From: Streptomyces sp. Ru71
Lineage (GTDB): Bacteria; Actinomycetota; Actinomycetes; Streptomycetales; Streptomycetaceae
Assembly (NCBI RefSeq): GCF_002920535.1
Contig: NZ_PQSS01000038.1
Location: 1 to 64,000, forward strand
Length of the DNA: 64,000 nt
Direction of reading: 5' to 3'
How positions within the stretch are numbered: position 1 is the stretch's first letter; each line of letters begins with the position of its first letter. The position numbers and the translations under genes are program-made. Below are positions 47,894 to 55,470 of the stretch, piece after piece. The notes beneath the pieces were generated by a model. It saw nothing but the letters and a program-made list of their open reading frames with translations. It made no database searches and was not told the origin of the DNA.

Positions 47894-49039
47894 ATGGGTG
47901 TGACGTTCCCGGTAGTCGGCATGGTCGGCGGGGGCCAGCTCGCTCGTATGACACACGAGTCGGGCATCCCGCTGGGCATCAGGTTCAAGCTCCTCAGTGA
48001 CACCCCTCAGGATTCCGCGGCGCAGGTCGTGAACGATGTCGTCATCGGCGACTATCGCGATCTGGACACGCTGCGCGAGTTCGCGCGCGGGTGCGATGTG
48101 ATCACCTTCGATCACGAACATGTGCCCACCGAGCACCTCAGGGCCCTGGAGGCGGACGGCATCCCCGTGCGCCCGGGGCCGGACGCGCTCGTGCACGCCC
48201 AGGACAAGGGGGTGATGCGCGCCAAGCTCGACGCGATCGGCATTCCCTGCCCACGGCACAGGATCGTCTCCGATCCGCAGGACGTGGCCGCCTTCGCGGC
48301 GGAGGGGGACGGTTTCCCGGTCGTCCTCAAAACCGTCCGCGGTGGCTACGACGGCAAGGGCGTGTGGGTCGTTGACAACGCGGAGGAGGCCGCCGAGCCG
48401 TTCAAGGCGGGCGTGCCGGTCCTCGCCGAGGAGAAGGTCGACTACGTCCGTGAGCTGGCCGCCAACGTCGTGCGCTCCCCGCACGGCCAGGCCGTGGCCT
48501 ACCCGGTGGTCGAGTCGCAGCAGGTCAACGGGGTGTGCGACACCGTCATAGCCCCGGCGCCCGACCTCGACGAGGAGCTGGCGCTGAAGGCCACGGAGAT
48601 GGCCCTGACCATCGCCAGGGAACTCGGTGTCGTCGGCCACCTCGCCGTCGAGCTGTTCGAGACCCGCGACGGCCGCATCCTGGTCAACGAGCTGGCGATG
48701 CGCCCGCACAATTCCGGCCACTGGTCCATGGACGGCGCGGTGACCAGCCAGTTCGCCAACCATGTGCGGGCCGTGCTGGACCTGCCGCTCGGCGACCCGC
48801 GCCCGCGCGCGCCGTGGACGGTCATGGTCAACGTCCTCGGCGGCGACTACCCGGACATGTACTCGGCGTACCTGCACTGCATGGCCCGCGACCCCCAGCT
48901 GAAGATCCACATGTACGGCAAGGACGTGAAGCCCGGCCGCAAGGTCGGCCACGTCAACACCTACGGCGACGACCTGGACGACGTGCTGGAGCGCGCCCGT
49001 CACGCTGCCGGCTACCTGAGAGGCACCATCACCGAATGA
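47894..49039 (+). CDS. purK: 5-(carboxyamino)imidazole ribonucleotide synthase
   Basis: ATP-grasp enzyme carboxylating aminoimidazole ribonucleotide with bicarbonate in de novo purine synthesis. 381 residues. The N-terminal VGMVGGGQLARM loop, HVPTEHL, the ATP-grasp region VLKTVRGGYDGKGVWVV (about 143-159), VELFETRDGRILVNELAMRPHNSGHW (about 252-277) and a C-terminal domain are all present. Start ATG 47894 (MGVTFPVVG) or GTG 47900 two codons later; the -10 position favours 47900. It overlaps purE by ATGA. Confidence 0.95.
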   Translation: MGVTFPVVGMVGGGQLARMTHESGIPLGIRFKLLSDTPQDSAAQVVNDVVIGDYRDLDTLREFARGCDVITFDHEHVPTEHLRALEADGIPVRPGPDALVHAQDKGVMRAKLDAIGIPCPRHRIVSDPQDVAAFAAEGDGFPVVLKTVRGGYDGKGVWVVDNAEEAAEPFKAGVPVLAEEKVDYVRELAANVVRSPHGQAVAYPVVESQQVNGVCDTVIAPAPDLDEELALKATEMALTIARELGVVGHLAVELFETRDGRILVNELAMRPHNSGHWSMDGAVTSQFANHVRAVLDLPLGDPRPRAPWTVMVNVLGGDYPDMYSAYLHCMARDPQLKIHMYGKDVKPGRKVGHVNTYGDDLDDVLERARHAAGYLRGTITE

Positions 49040-49557
49040 GCCCCGTTGTTGGCATCGTCATGGGGTCGGACTCCGACTGGCCCGTCATGGAGGCCGCCGC
49101 GAAGGCCCTCGACGAGTTCGAGATCGCCTACGAGGTGGACGTCGTCTCCGCGCACCGCATGCCCCGCGAGATGATCGCGTACGGCGAGCAGGCCGCCGAC
49201 CGCGGTCTGAAGGCGATCATCGCCGGTGCGGGCGGCGCCGCCCACCTGCCCGGCATGCTCGCGTCCGTGACGCCGCTGCCGGTCATCGGCGTCCCCGTCC
49301 CGCTGAAGTACCTCGACGGCATGGACTCCCTGCTGTCGATCGTGCAGATGCCGGCCGGCGTGCCGGTCGCCACCGTCTCCGTCGGCGGTGCCCGCAACGC
49401 CGGACTGCTGGCCGCCCGCATCCTCGCCGCGCACGACGAGGAGCTGCTCGCCCGCATGCGGGAGTTCCAGCAGGAGCTCAACGACCAGGCCACCGAGAAG
49501 GGCAAGCGCCTGCGCTCCAAGGTCGAGGGAAACAACGGCTTCGGCTTCGGGAAGTGA
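49036..49557 (+). CDS. purE: 5-(carboxyamino)imidazole ribonucleotide mutase
   Basis: Converts N5-CAIR to CAIR, the step after PurK. The 173-residue product has the class I PurE signatures GIVMGSDSDWPVME (about 6-19), VVSAHRMPREM (His/Arg active site) near 37-47, AGAGGAAHLPGM near 68-79, and GVPVPLKYLDGMDSLLSIVQMPAGVPVATV near 89-118. The start overlaps the purK stop (ATGA). Followed 4 bp later by a dipeptidase gene that is likely cotranscribed. Confidence 0.97.
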   Translation: MSPVVGIVMGSDSDWPVMEAAAKALDEFEIAYEVDVVSAHRMPREMIAYGEQAADRGLKAIIAGAGGAAHLPGMLASVTPLPVIGVPVPLKYLDGMDSLLSIVQMPAGVPVATVSVGGARNAGLLAARILAAHDEELLARMREFQQELNDQATEKGKRLRSKVEGNNGFGFGK

Positions 49558-49561
49558 CGCG

Positions 49562-50740
49562 ATGAGCTCCGTGGAGGCAGCCCGGGAACTCCTCGCCGAG
49601 TTCCCGGTCGTCGACGGCCACAACGACCTGCCGTGGGCGCTGCGCGAACAGGTCCGCTACGACCTCGACGCCCGCGACATCGCCGCCGACCAGTCCGCCC
49701 ACCTGCACACCGACCTCGCCCGCCTGCGCGCGGGCGGCGTCGGCGCGCAGTACTGGTCGGTGTACGTGCGCTCGGACCTGCCCGACGCGGTGCCGGCGAC
49801 GCTGGAGCAGATCGACTGCGTGAGGCAGCTGGTCGACCGGCACCCGGCCGAGCTGCGTCTGGCGCTGACGGCGGCCGACATGGAGGCGGCGCGCGGTGAG
49901 GGCCGGATCGCCTCCCTCATGGGCGCGGAGGGCGGGCACTCCATCGCCAACTCGCTCGGCACCCTGCGCGGGCTGTACGCGCTGGGTGTGCGGTACATGA
50001 CGCTCACCCACAACGACAACGTGGACTGGGCGGACTCCGCGACCGACGTGCCCAAGGCGGGCGGGCTGACGGCGTTCGGGCGCGAGGTGGTGCGCGAGAT
50101 GAACCGCCTCGGCATGCTCGTCGACCTCTCGCACGTGGCGGCCACCACCATGCGGGACGCCCTGGACGCCACCGAGGCGCCGGTGATCTTCTCGCACTCC
50201 TCCTCCCGGGCGGTGTGCGACCACCCGCGCAACATCCCCGACGACGTGCTGGGCCGGCTGCGCGCCAACGGCGGCGTGGCGATGGTGACGTTCGTCCCGA
50301 AGTTCGTGCTCCAGGCGGCCGTGGACTGGACGGCCGCGGCCGACGAGAACATGCGCGCGCACGGGCTGCACCACCTGGACACCAGCCCCGAGGCGATGAA
50401 GATCCACCGCGCCTTCGAGGAGCGCCACCCGCGCCCGGTCGCCACGGTCGCGACGGTCGCCGACCACCTGGACCACATGCGCGAGGTCGCCGGCATCGAC
50501 CACCTCGGCATCGGCGGCGACTACGACGGCACGGCGTTCACCCCGGACGGCCTGGGCGACGTCTCCGGCTACCCCAACCTGATCGCCGAGCTGTTCGACC
50601 GCGGCTGGTCCAGGTCCGACCTGGCCAAGCTGACCTGGCAGAACGCGGTCCGCGTGCTGGGCGCGGCGGAAGACGTGGCCCGCGACCTCCAGGCGGCCCG
50701 CGCCCCGTCCAACGCGACGATCGAGTCACTGGACGGCTGA
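49562..50740 (+). CDS. M19 membrane-dipeptidase family metallopeptidase
   Basis: A 392-residue zinc dipeptidase homologue (renal dipeptidase family) with a full binuclear metal set: His20/Asp22 in DGHND, bridging Glu123 in GAEGGHSI, His191 in DLSH and His212 in FSHSSSR, plus GGDYDG near 320. No signal peptide is seen, so it is probably cytosolic, hydrolysing dipeptides. It lies 4 bp after purE. A homologous but catalytically dead copy follows at 51344, separated by a terminator and a MerR regulator. Confidence 0.92.
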   Translation: MSSVEAARELLAEFPVVDGHNDLPWALREQVRYDLDARDIAADQSAHLHTDLARLRAGGVGAQYWSVYVRSDLPDAVPATLEQIDCVRQLVDRHPAELRLALTAADMEAARGEGRIASLMGAEGGHSIANSLGTLRGLYALGVRYMTLTHNDNVDWADSATDVPKAGGLTAFGREVVREMNRLGMLVDLSHVAATTMRDALDATEAPVIFSHSSSRAVCDHPRNIPDDVLGRLRANGGVAMVTFVPKFVLQAAVDWTAAADENMRAHGLHHLDTSPEAMKIHRAFEERHPRPVATVATVADHLDHMREVAGIDHLGIGGDYDGTAFTPDGLGDVSGYPNLIAELFDRGWSRSDLAKLTWQNAVRVLGAAEDVARDLQAARAPSNATIESLDG

Positions 50741-50758
50741 GCCCACGGGACGGCCGAG

Positions 50759-50787
50759 AGCCGGACGGGTGGGCGACCCGTCCGGCT
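50759..50787 (+). terminator. Terminator after the purK-purE-dipeptidase operon
   Basis: A 12-bp perfect stem (50759-50770 with 50776-50787, 5-nt loop), 18 bp after the stop. Confidence 0.85.
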
Positions 50788-50840
50788 GCCGGTCCCGGGA
50801 ATCTCCGGCGGGCGCCGTCCGCCTGCCCGTACGCTGGAAC

Positions 50841-50856
50841 CTGACACGCATGTCAG
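50841..50856. promoter_or_regulatory. MerR-type operator
   Basis: CTGACACGCATGTCAG: 6-bp perfect inverted arms around CGCA, within the promoter of the MerR-family gene 24 bp downstream. This is the expected autoregulatory dyad. Confidence 0.65.
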
Positions 50857-50879
50857 ATTCAACTCCCGTGGGGGTGGAG

Positions 50880-51239
50880 ATGCGGATCGGGGAACTGGCC
50901 AGGCGCACCGGTGTCAGCGAGCGCTCGCTGCGCTACTACGAGAAGCAGGGGCTGCTGGCCTCGCAGCGCACCCCCGGCGGGCACCGGGAGTACCCGGAGG
51001 CGGCCGTGGACCGGGTGATCCGGATCCAGGAACTGTTCGCGGCCGGGCTGCACAGCGAGAAGATCGCCCAGCTGCTGCCCTGCATGCGGGACACCGACGG
51101 CGGCCCCTCGGCCGTCGCCACCCCGAGGCTCGTGCAGGACCTCACCGCGGAACGCGACCGCATCGACCGCATGATCCGCGACCTGGTCCGCTCCCGCGAC
51201 ACCCTCGACGAGGTCATCGAGACCGCCGCGCGCGGCTGA
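50880..51239 (+). CDS. MerR-family transcriptional regulator
   Basis: A 119-residue regulator: N-terminal MerR helix-turn-helix MRIGELARRTGVSERSLRYYEKQGLLASQRTPGGHREYPEAA, then the dimerisation helix ending RDTLDEVIETAARG. There is one cysteine (LLPCMRDTD) and no C-terminal metal-binding motif, so the effector is unclear. ATG at 50880 follows GGTGGAG with almost no spacer; the in-frame ATG at 50850 lies inside the operator dyad and is unlikely. It precedes the degenerate M19 gene by 104 bp. Confidence 0.9.
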   Translation: MRIGELARRTGVSERSLRYYEKQGLLASQRTPGGHREYPEAAVDRVIRIQELFAAGLHSEKIAQLLPCMRDTDGGPSAVATPRLVQDLTAERDRIDRMIRDLVRSRDTLDEVIETAARG

Positions 51240-51343
51240 CCGGCGTACCCCCGAACGCCCCGTCCACCGAGAAGCGCCCCCCGCTCCGTGCGACCGTGAC
51301 CGTACTGCCGTTCCGCCGCCGATCACGACGTACGGAGACCGTC

Positions 51344-52465
51344 ATGGCCGACCTCCAGGACGAACTGCACGACACGACCGAGATCGGCGACCTGCCCGTC
51401 GAGGACCCCGTCCGGAAACCCGCCGAGGGCCCCTTCCCGAAGACGTACCCGGCGGCGCTGGACGCCGTCGACCGGGTGCGCGCGCTGCTCGCCGAGCACC
51501 CTGTCGCCGATGGCTACAGCGCGCTGCCGTGGGCGCTGGCCAAGCTGCCCTGGTACGACCTGGAGCTGGGCGAGTCGTCCGTCGACACGGATGTGCCCCG
51601 GCTGCGCGAGGGCCATGTCGCCGCGCTGTTCTGGTCCCTGCACCTGCCGGCGGAGCCGCCCCCCGGCCGGGCCGTCGGCGCCACGCTGGAGCAGCTCGAC
51701 CTGGTCCGCGCCGTCATCCGCCACCACCCCGAGGGCCTGCGCCTGGCCCGCACCGCCGGCCAGGTCATCGACGCCCGCAACTGCGGCCGGGTCGCCGTCA
51801 TCCCCGGCCCGGCCCCGGGCGCCGCCGTCGGCGACTCCCTCGGCATCCTGCGCGTCCTGCACTCCCTCGGCGTCCGTGTGATCACCCTGGCCGGCACCAG
51901 CTGGGCCAGCGAGGCGGGCCTGAGCCGGTTCGGCGAGGAGGTGGTGCGGGAGATGAACCGGCTCGGCGTGCTCGCCGACCTCTCCGGCGCCTCCGACGCC
52001 ACCATCGCCCGCGCCCTCACGCTGTCCCGTACGCCCGTGCTGTGCAGCCGCTCCGCCGCCCGCGCCCTGTGCCCGCACCCCGACAACCTGCCCGACCGCC
52101 TGCTCGCCGAGCTGGGCGCGGCCAAGGGCCTGTGCATGGTGCCGCTGGCCACCGACCGGACCGGCCCCACCCTGAAGGACGTCGCCGACCACCTCGACCA
52201 CATCCGCGCCGTCGCCGGCCCGGACTGCGTCGGCCTGGCCGGCACCTACGACTCCGGCGCCGACCACCCGCAGGACCTCACCGACACCTCCTGCTACCCG
52301 CGGCTGATCGCCGAGCTGCTCCGCCGCGGCTGGCCGGAGGCCGATCTCGCCCTGCTGACCTGGGGAAACGTTCAGCGGGTGCTGCGCAGCGCCGACTTCG
52401 CGGCCCGCGCCACACAGGAGCGGCGCGAGCCGTCGTCGGCGACGATCGAGGAGCTGGACGGCTGA
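51344..52465 (+). CDS. Degenerate M19 dipeptidase-like protein (probable pseudoenzyme)
   Basis: A 373-residue protein clearly related to the M19 enzyme at 49562 along its whole length (shared LDLVRAVIRHHPEGLRLA-, FGEEVVREMNRLG- and DHLDHIRAVAG-type segments, and the same C-terminal SATIEELDG). All metal ligands are gone: DGHND is DGYSA (58-60), EGGH is PGPAPG, DLSH is DLSG, FSHSSSR is CSRSAAR, GGDYDG is AGTYDS. The frame is intact and codon bias normal, so it is not a decaying pseudogene. It may bind ligand or regulate its paralogue. ATG at 51344 has GGAG 6 nt upstream. It has an added 40-residue N-terminal extension. Confidence 0.85.
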   Translation: MADLQDELHDTTEIGDLPVEDPVRKPAEGPFPKTYPAALDAVDRVRALLAEHPVADGYSALPWALAKLPWYDLELGESSVDTDVPRLREGHVAALFWSLHLPAEPPPGRAVGATLEQLDLVRAVIRHHPEGLRLARTAGQVIDARNCGRVAVIPGPAPGAAVGDSLGILRVLHSLGVRVITLAGTSWASEAGLSRFGEEVVREMNRLGVLADLSGASDATIARALTLSRTPVLCSRSAARALCPHPDNLPDRLLAELGAAKGLCMVPLATDRTGPTLKDVADHLDHIRAVAGPDCVGLAGTYDSGADHPQDLTDTSCYPRLIAELLRRGWPEADLALLTWGNVQRVLRSADFAARATQERREPSSATIEELDG

Positions 52466-52472
52466 CCGGCCG

Positions 52473-52865
52473 TCACTGCTCCTCGATCCGGCACAGGCAG
52501 AACGGATGCCCCGCCGGGTCGGCGTACACCCGGAAGTCGTCGCCCTCCGACTTCTCCCGCTGCAGCACCTTCGCGCCCAGCGACAGGACCCGCTTCTCCA
52601 CCAGGTCGACCTGCTCCCAGGTCGACCCGGCGTCCAGGTCCAGGTGGAACTGCTGCGCGTTGCGGTCGGCGCGCGGCCACTCCGGGGGCGTGTGGCCCTC
52701 CGACAGCTGGAAGACCAGCCGGGGCCCGTCGGGCACCTGGAGCACCACCCACTCGGGGTCCTGGTCGTCGGGCTGACCGCCGACGATCTCGGCGTAGAAG
52801 CGGGCCAGCGCCCGCGGGTCGGGACAGTCGACGACGACGGAACGCAGACGGGCCAGGCGCGGCAT
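52473..52865 (-). CDS. VOC-superfamily (glyoxalase-like) protein A
   Basis: A 130-residue VOC-fold protein: LRSVVVDCPDPRALARFYAEIVGG at the N terminus, QQFHLDLDAGSTWEQVDLVEKRVLSLGAKVL, and a C-terminal FRVYADPAGHPFCLCRIEEQ. These are typical of small actinobacterial glyoxalase/bleomycin-resistance-like proteins of unknown substrate. ATG at 52865 has AGGAGG 6 nt upstream. It lies 14 bp downstream of a homologous gene; the two are cotranscribed and look like a tandem duplication. Confidence 0.88.
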   Translation of the reverse strand: MPRLARLRSVVVDCPDPRALARFYAEIVGGQPDDQDPEWVVLQVPDGPRLVFQLSEGHTPPEWPRADRNAQQFHLDLDAGSTWEQVDLVEKRVLSLGAKVLQREKSEGDDFRVYADPAGHPFCLCRIEEQ

Positions 52866-52879
52866 GTCAGACCTCCTGT

Positions 52880-53239
52880 TCAGCAGGCGCACAGGCAGAA
52901 CGGGTGCCCGGCCGGATCGGCGTAAACCCGGAAGGTACGAGTACGGTCCTCGGCGTCCAGCGGACGCGCCCCCAGCTCCAGCACGGCCTTCTCGGCCACG
53001 TCCAGGTCCGGCACGTTCAGATCCAGGTGGAACTGCTGCGAGCGGTCGGCGGACGGCCACTGCGGCGGTACGAAACCCGGCGCGGCCTGGAAGGCCAGCT
53101 GCTGCCCGCCCGGCAGCTTCAGGTCCACCCACTCTCCCTGGTCCTCGACGCTGCCGCCCAGCACGGCGGCGTAGAAGCCGGCCAGGGCGCGGGGGTCGGG
53201 GCAGTCCAGAACGACCACTCCCAGTTCGGCGACGGCCAT
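52880..53239 (-). CDS. VOC-superfamily (glyoxalase-like) protein B
   Basis: A 119-residue paralogue of the adjacent gene with the same landmarks (VVLDCPDPRALAGFYAAVLGG, QQFHLDLNVPDLDVAEKAVLELGARPL, FRVYADPAGHPFCLC). ATG at 53239 follows AGGAGG. First of two VOC genes, divergent from a CGNR-type regulator across 109 bp packed with GTTAC/GTAAC repeats, suggesting regulator control. Confidence 0.88.
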   Translation of the reverse strand: MAVAELGVVVLDCPDPRALAGFYAAVLGGSVEDQGEWVDLKLPGGQQLAFQAAPGFVPPQWPSADRSQQFHLDLNVPDLDVAEKAVLELGARPLDAEDRTRTFRVYADPAGHPFCLCAC

Positions 53240-53253
53240 GACGTCCTCCTTGA

Positions 53254-53339
53254 CCTCGATGTCGTTACGCCTCGATGGCGTTACCCATAGGAGCGGGTAA
53301 CCGGTAACGGTTACTGCATGCTGCCCCATTGGAGGTAAC
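53254..53339. promoter_or_regulatory. GTTAC/GTAAC repeat array between VOC and CGNR genes
   Basis: A 16-bp tandem repeat (53254-53269, 53270-53285; unit CCTCGATGNCGTTACS) plus a GTAACCG/CGGTTAC inverted repeat (53297-53314). In all, six GTTAC/GTAAC pentamers occur at 53264, 53280, 53297, 53304, 53310 and 53335. It looks like a multi-site operator for the CGNR regulator. Confidence 0.6.
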
Positions 53340-53348
53340 GTCGCAAGC

Positions 53349-53855
53349 ATGAGTGAGAGATCGGCCGCCCCCGGAGGACTCGCCCTGGTGGAGTCGCTGG
53401 TCAACACGCTCGACATCGAGTCCGGCCGCGACACGCTCGACACGGCCGAGGGGCGGGCGCCCTTCGGACTCACCGAGGCCGAGGCCGACGGAGCACGCGA
53501 GCTGCGCGAGTCGCTGCGCGCGACCCTGCTCGCCCACGCCGGCCACCCCCCGCACCGCGAGGTCACCCCGCTCGGCGAGCTGCTCGCCGCCGCGCCGCTG
53601 CTGCTCGCCGTCGACGACCGGGACGGCTCCGCCCGCCTGACCCCCGCCGACCCCGGCCCGCTGCTCTCCCGGATCGCCGCAGCCGTCGCCGAGGCGCTCG
53701 TCGCCGGCACCTGGAGCCGCCTCAAGGCCTGCCAGGCCGGCACCTGCCACTGGGCCTACTACGACCGCAGCCCCGCCGGACGCGGGCGCTGGTGCTCGAT
53801 GCAGGTGTGCGGGGCGCGCGCGAAGATGCGGCGATACCGGGCCAAGGAGGCGTGA
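53349..53855 (+). CDS. CGNR zinc-finger (ABATE-domain) regulator
   Basis: A 168-residue protein: N-terminal stress-induced ABATE domain (LALVESLVNTLDIESGRDTLDTAEG...) and C-terminal zinc-finger motif CQAGTCHWAYYDRSPAGRGRWCSMQVCGARAKMRRYR, where the name-giving CGNR reads CGAR. Family members are thought to bind DNA through this finger. ATG at 53349 has GGAGG about 13 nt upstream, a long spacing. It diverges from the two VOC genes and is followed by a very strong terminator. Confidence 0.9.
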   Translation: MSERSAAPGGLALVESLVNTLDIESGRDTLDTAEGRAPFGLTEAEADGARELRESLRATLLAHAGHPPHREVTPLGELLAAAPLLLAVDDRDGSARLTPADPGPLLSRIAAAVAEALVAGTWSRLKACQAGTCHWAYYDRSPAGRGRWCSMQVCGARAKMRRYRAKEA

Positions 53856-53883
53856 GCCGGCAGCCGGGTGGTGCAGAATGCGA

Positions 53884-53930
53884 AAGGACGCCGGTTCGGC
53901 CGACTGAGCCTCGGCCGAACCGGCGTCCTT
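53884..53930. terminator. Strong terminator between CGNR gene and ugd
   Basis: A 20-bp perfect stem (53884-53903 with 53911-53930) and 7-nt loop in a convergent gap, ending CCTTGTC. Confidence 0.92.
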
Positions 53931-53937
53931 GTCACGA

Positions 53938-55281
53938 CTACGCCGTGGGGCGTCCCATCGCCCGGTACGTCCACCCCGCGCGCCGCCACAGCTCCGGGTC
54001 CAGCGCGTTGCGCCCGTCCAGGATCAGCCGGTTCGCCGCGACGGCGCCCAGCTCGGCCGGGTCCAGCTCCCGGAACTCCCGCCACTCCGTGAGGTGCAGC
54101 ACCACGTCGGCGCCCCGCACGGCCTCCAGCGCGGAGTCGGCGTACCCCAGCGTCGGGAAGATCCGCCGGGCGTTGTCCATGCCCTTGGGGTCGTAGACGG
54201 TCACCTGGCCGCCCTGCAGATGGATCTGCCCGGCCACGTTCAGCGCGGGCGAGTCCCGCACGTCGTCCGAGTCGGGCTTGAAGGTGGCGCCCAGCACCGC
54301 GACCCGCTTGCCCAGGAACGGGCCGCCGCCCAGCGCCTGGCGGGCCAGCTCCACCATCTGCCCGCGCTGGCGCATGTTGATCGAGTCGATCTCGCGCAGG
54401 AACGTCAGCGCCTGGTCCGCGCCCAGCTCACCGGCGCGCGCCATGAACGCCCGGATGTCCTTGGGCAGACAGCCACCGCCGAAGCCGATCCCGGCGCGCA
54501 GGAACTTCCGCCCGATCCGGTCGTCGTACCCGATCGCCTCGGCCAGCTTCGCCACATCGCCGCCCGCGGCCTCGCACACCTCGGCCATCGCGTTGATGAA
54601 GGAGATCTTGGTGGCGAGGAAGGAGTTCGCGGAGGTCTTCACCAGCTCCGCGGTCGGGAAGTCGGTCACCACGAACGGCGAACCCTCGCCGATCGGCGTG
54701 GCGTACACCTCGCGCAGCAGCTTCTCCGCGCGCTCGCTGCGCACCCCGACCACGATCCGGTCCGGGTGCAGGGTGTCCTCCACGGCGAAGCCCTCGCGCA
54801 GGAACTCCGGGTTCCAGGCCAGCTCGGCGTCCCCGCCGGCCGGCGCGTGCTCGACGAGGTAGGCGGCGAGCCGGTCCGCGGAGCCCACGGGCACGGTCGA
54901 CTTGCCGACGACGAGGGCGGGCCCGCGCAGATGCGGGGCGAGCGAGGCGATCGCGGAGTCGACGTAACTCATGTCACAGGCGTACTCGCCGTGCCGCTGC
55001 GGGGTGTTCACACAGACGAAGTGCACATCGCCGAACGCGCCGACCTCGGCCCAGTCCTGGGTGAAGCGCAGCCGGCCGCTGGATCCTTCGATCCCGGCGA
55101 CATGCTTGCGCAGCAGCTCCTGGAGGCCCGGCTCGTACATCGGGACCTCGCCCCGCTGGAGCTTTTCGATCTTCTCCGGGACGACGTCGAGGCCGAGCAC
55201 CTCGAAGCCCAGTTCCGCCATGGCCGCCGCGTGCGTGGCGCCGAGATAACCGGTGCCGATCACGGTGATCTTGAGGGCCAT
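53938..55281 (-). CDS. ugd: UDP-glucose 6-dehydrogenase
   Basis: NAD-dependent oxidation of UDP-glucose to UDP-glucuronate, precursor for uronic-acid wall polymers and exopolysaccharide. A 447-residue product with Rossmann loop ITVIGTGYLGATHAAAM, substrate region NPEFLREGFAVEDTLHPDRIVVG near 157-179, catalytic cysteine in FGGGCLPKDIRAF near 271, and the C-terminal domain KRVAVLGATFKPDSDDVRDSPAL near 328-350. ATG at 55281 has GGGAG 5 nt upstream. Neighbouring GtrA, LCP and GT2 genes support a role in envelope polysaccharide. Confidence 0.95.
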   Translation of the reverse strand: MALKITVIGTGYLGATHAAAMAELGFEVLGLDVVPEKIEKLQRGEVPMYEPGLQELLRKHVAGIEGSSGRLRFTQDWAEVGAFGDVHFVCVNTPQRHGEYACDMSYVDSAIASLAPHLRGPALVVGKSTVPVGSADRLAAYLVEHAPAGGDAELAWNPEFLREGFAVEDTLHPDRIVVGVRSERAEKLLREVYATPIGEGSPFVVTDFPTAELVKTSANSFLATKISFINAMAEVCEAAGGDVAKLAEAIGYDDRIGRKFLRAGIGFGGGCLPKDIRAFMARAGELGADQALTFLREIDSINMRQRGQMVELARQALGGGPFLGKRVAVLGATFKPDSDDVRDSPALNVAGQIHLQGGQVTVYDPKGMDNARRIFPTLGYADSALEAVRGADVVLHLTEWREFRELDPAELGAVAANRLILDGRNALDPELWRRAGWTYRAMGRPTA

Positions 55282-55416
55282 GCGTGCTCCCGGGTCGAGG
55301 TCGTTCGGTGCGCGTGCCGAGCATAGCCGGGGCAAGACCGTGGCCCTCACCGGGCGGATTTCCCTTTGTCGTCCAGGTCACGTACCCATGGCGCGTCCAG
55401 AGCTCTAAAATTTGAG

Positions 55417-55430
55417 TTACTTAACGGTAA
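55417..55430. promoter_or_regulatory. AT-rich inverted repeat before the acyl-CoA dehydrogenase gene
   Basis: TTACTTAACGGTAA carries TTAC/GTAA arms around 6 nt in an AT-rich island (55405-55440) 40 bp before the TTG start; a likely promoter/operator for a TetR-type fatty-acid regulator. Confidence 0.35.
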
Positions 55431-55470
55431 TTAGCGTTGGTATCACAGCGTCTTTGGAGCGTGAGAGACC

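Noticed and set aside
51344..52465. Calling the second M19 gene a pseudogene
   Set aside because: The frame is intact, with normal codon bias and its own ribosome site; only active-site residues are replaced, so it is better described as a pseudoenzyme.
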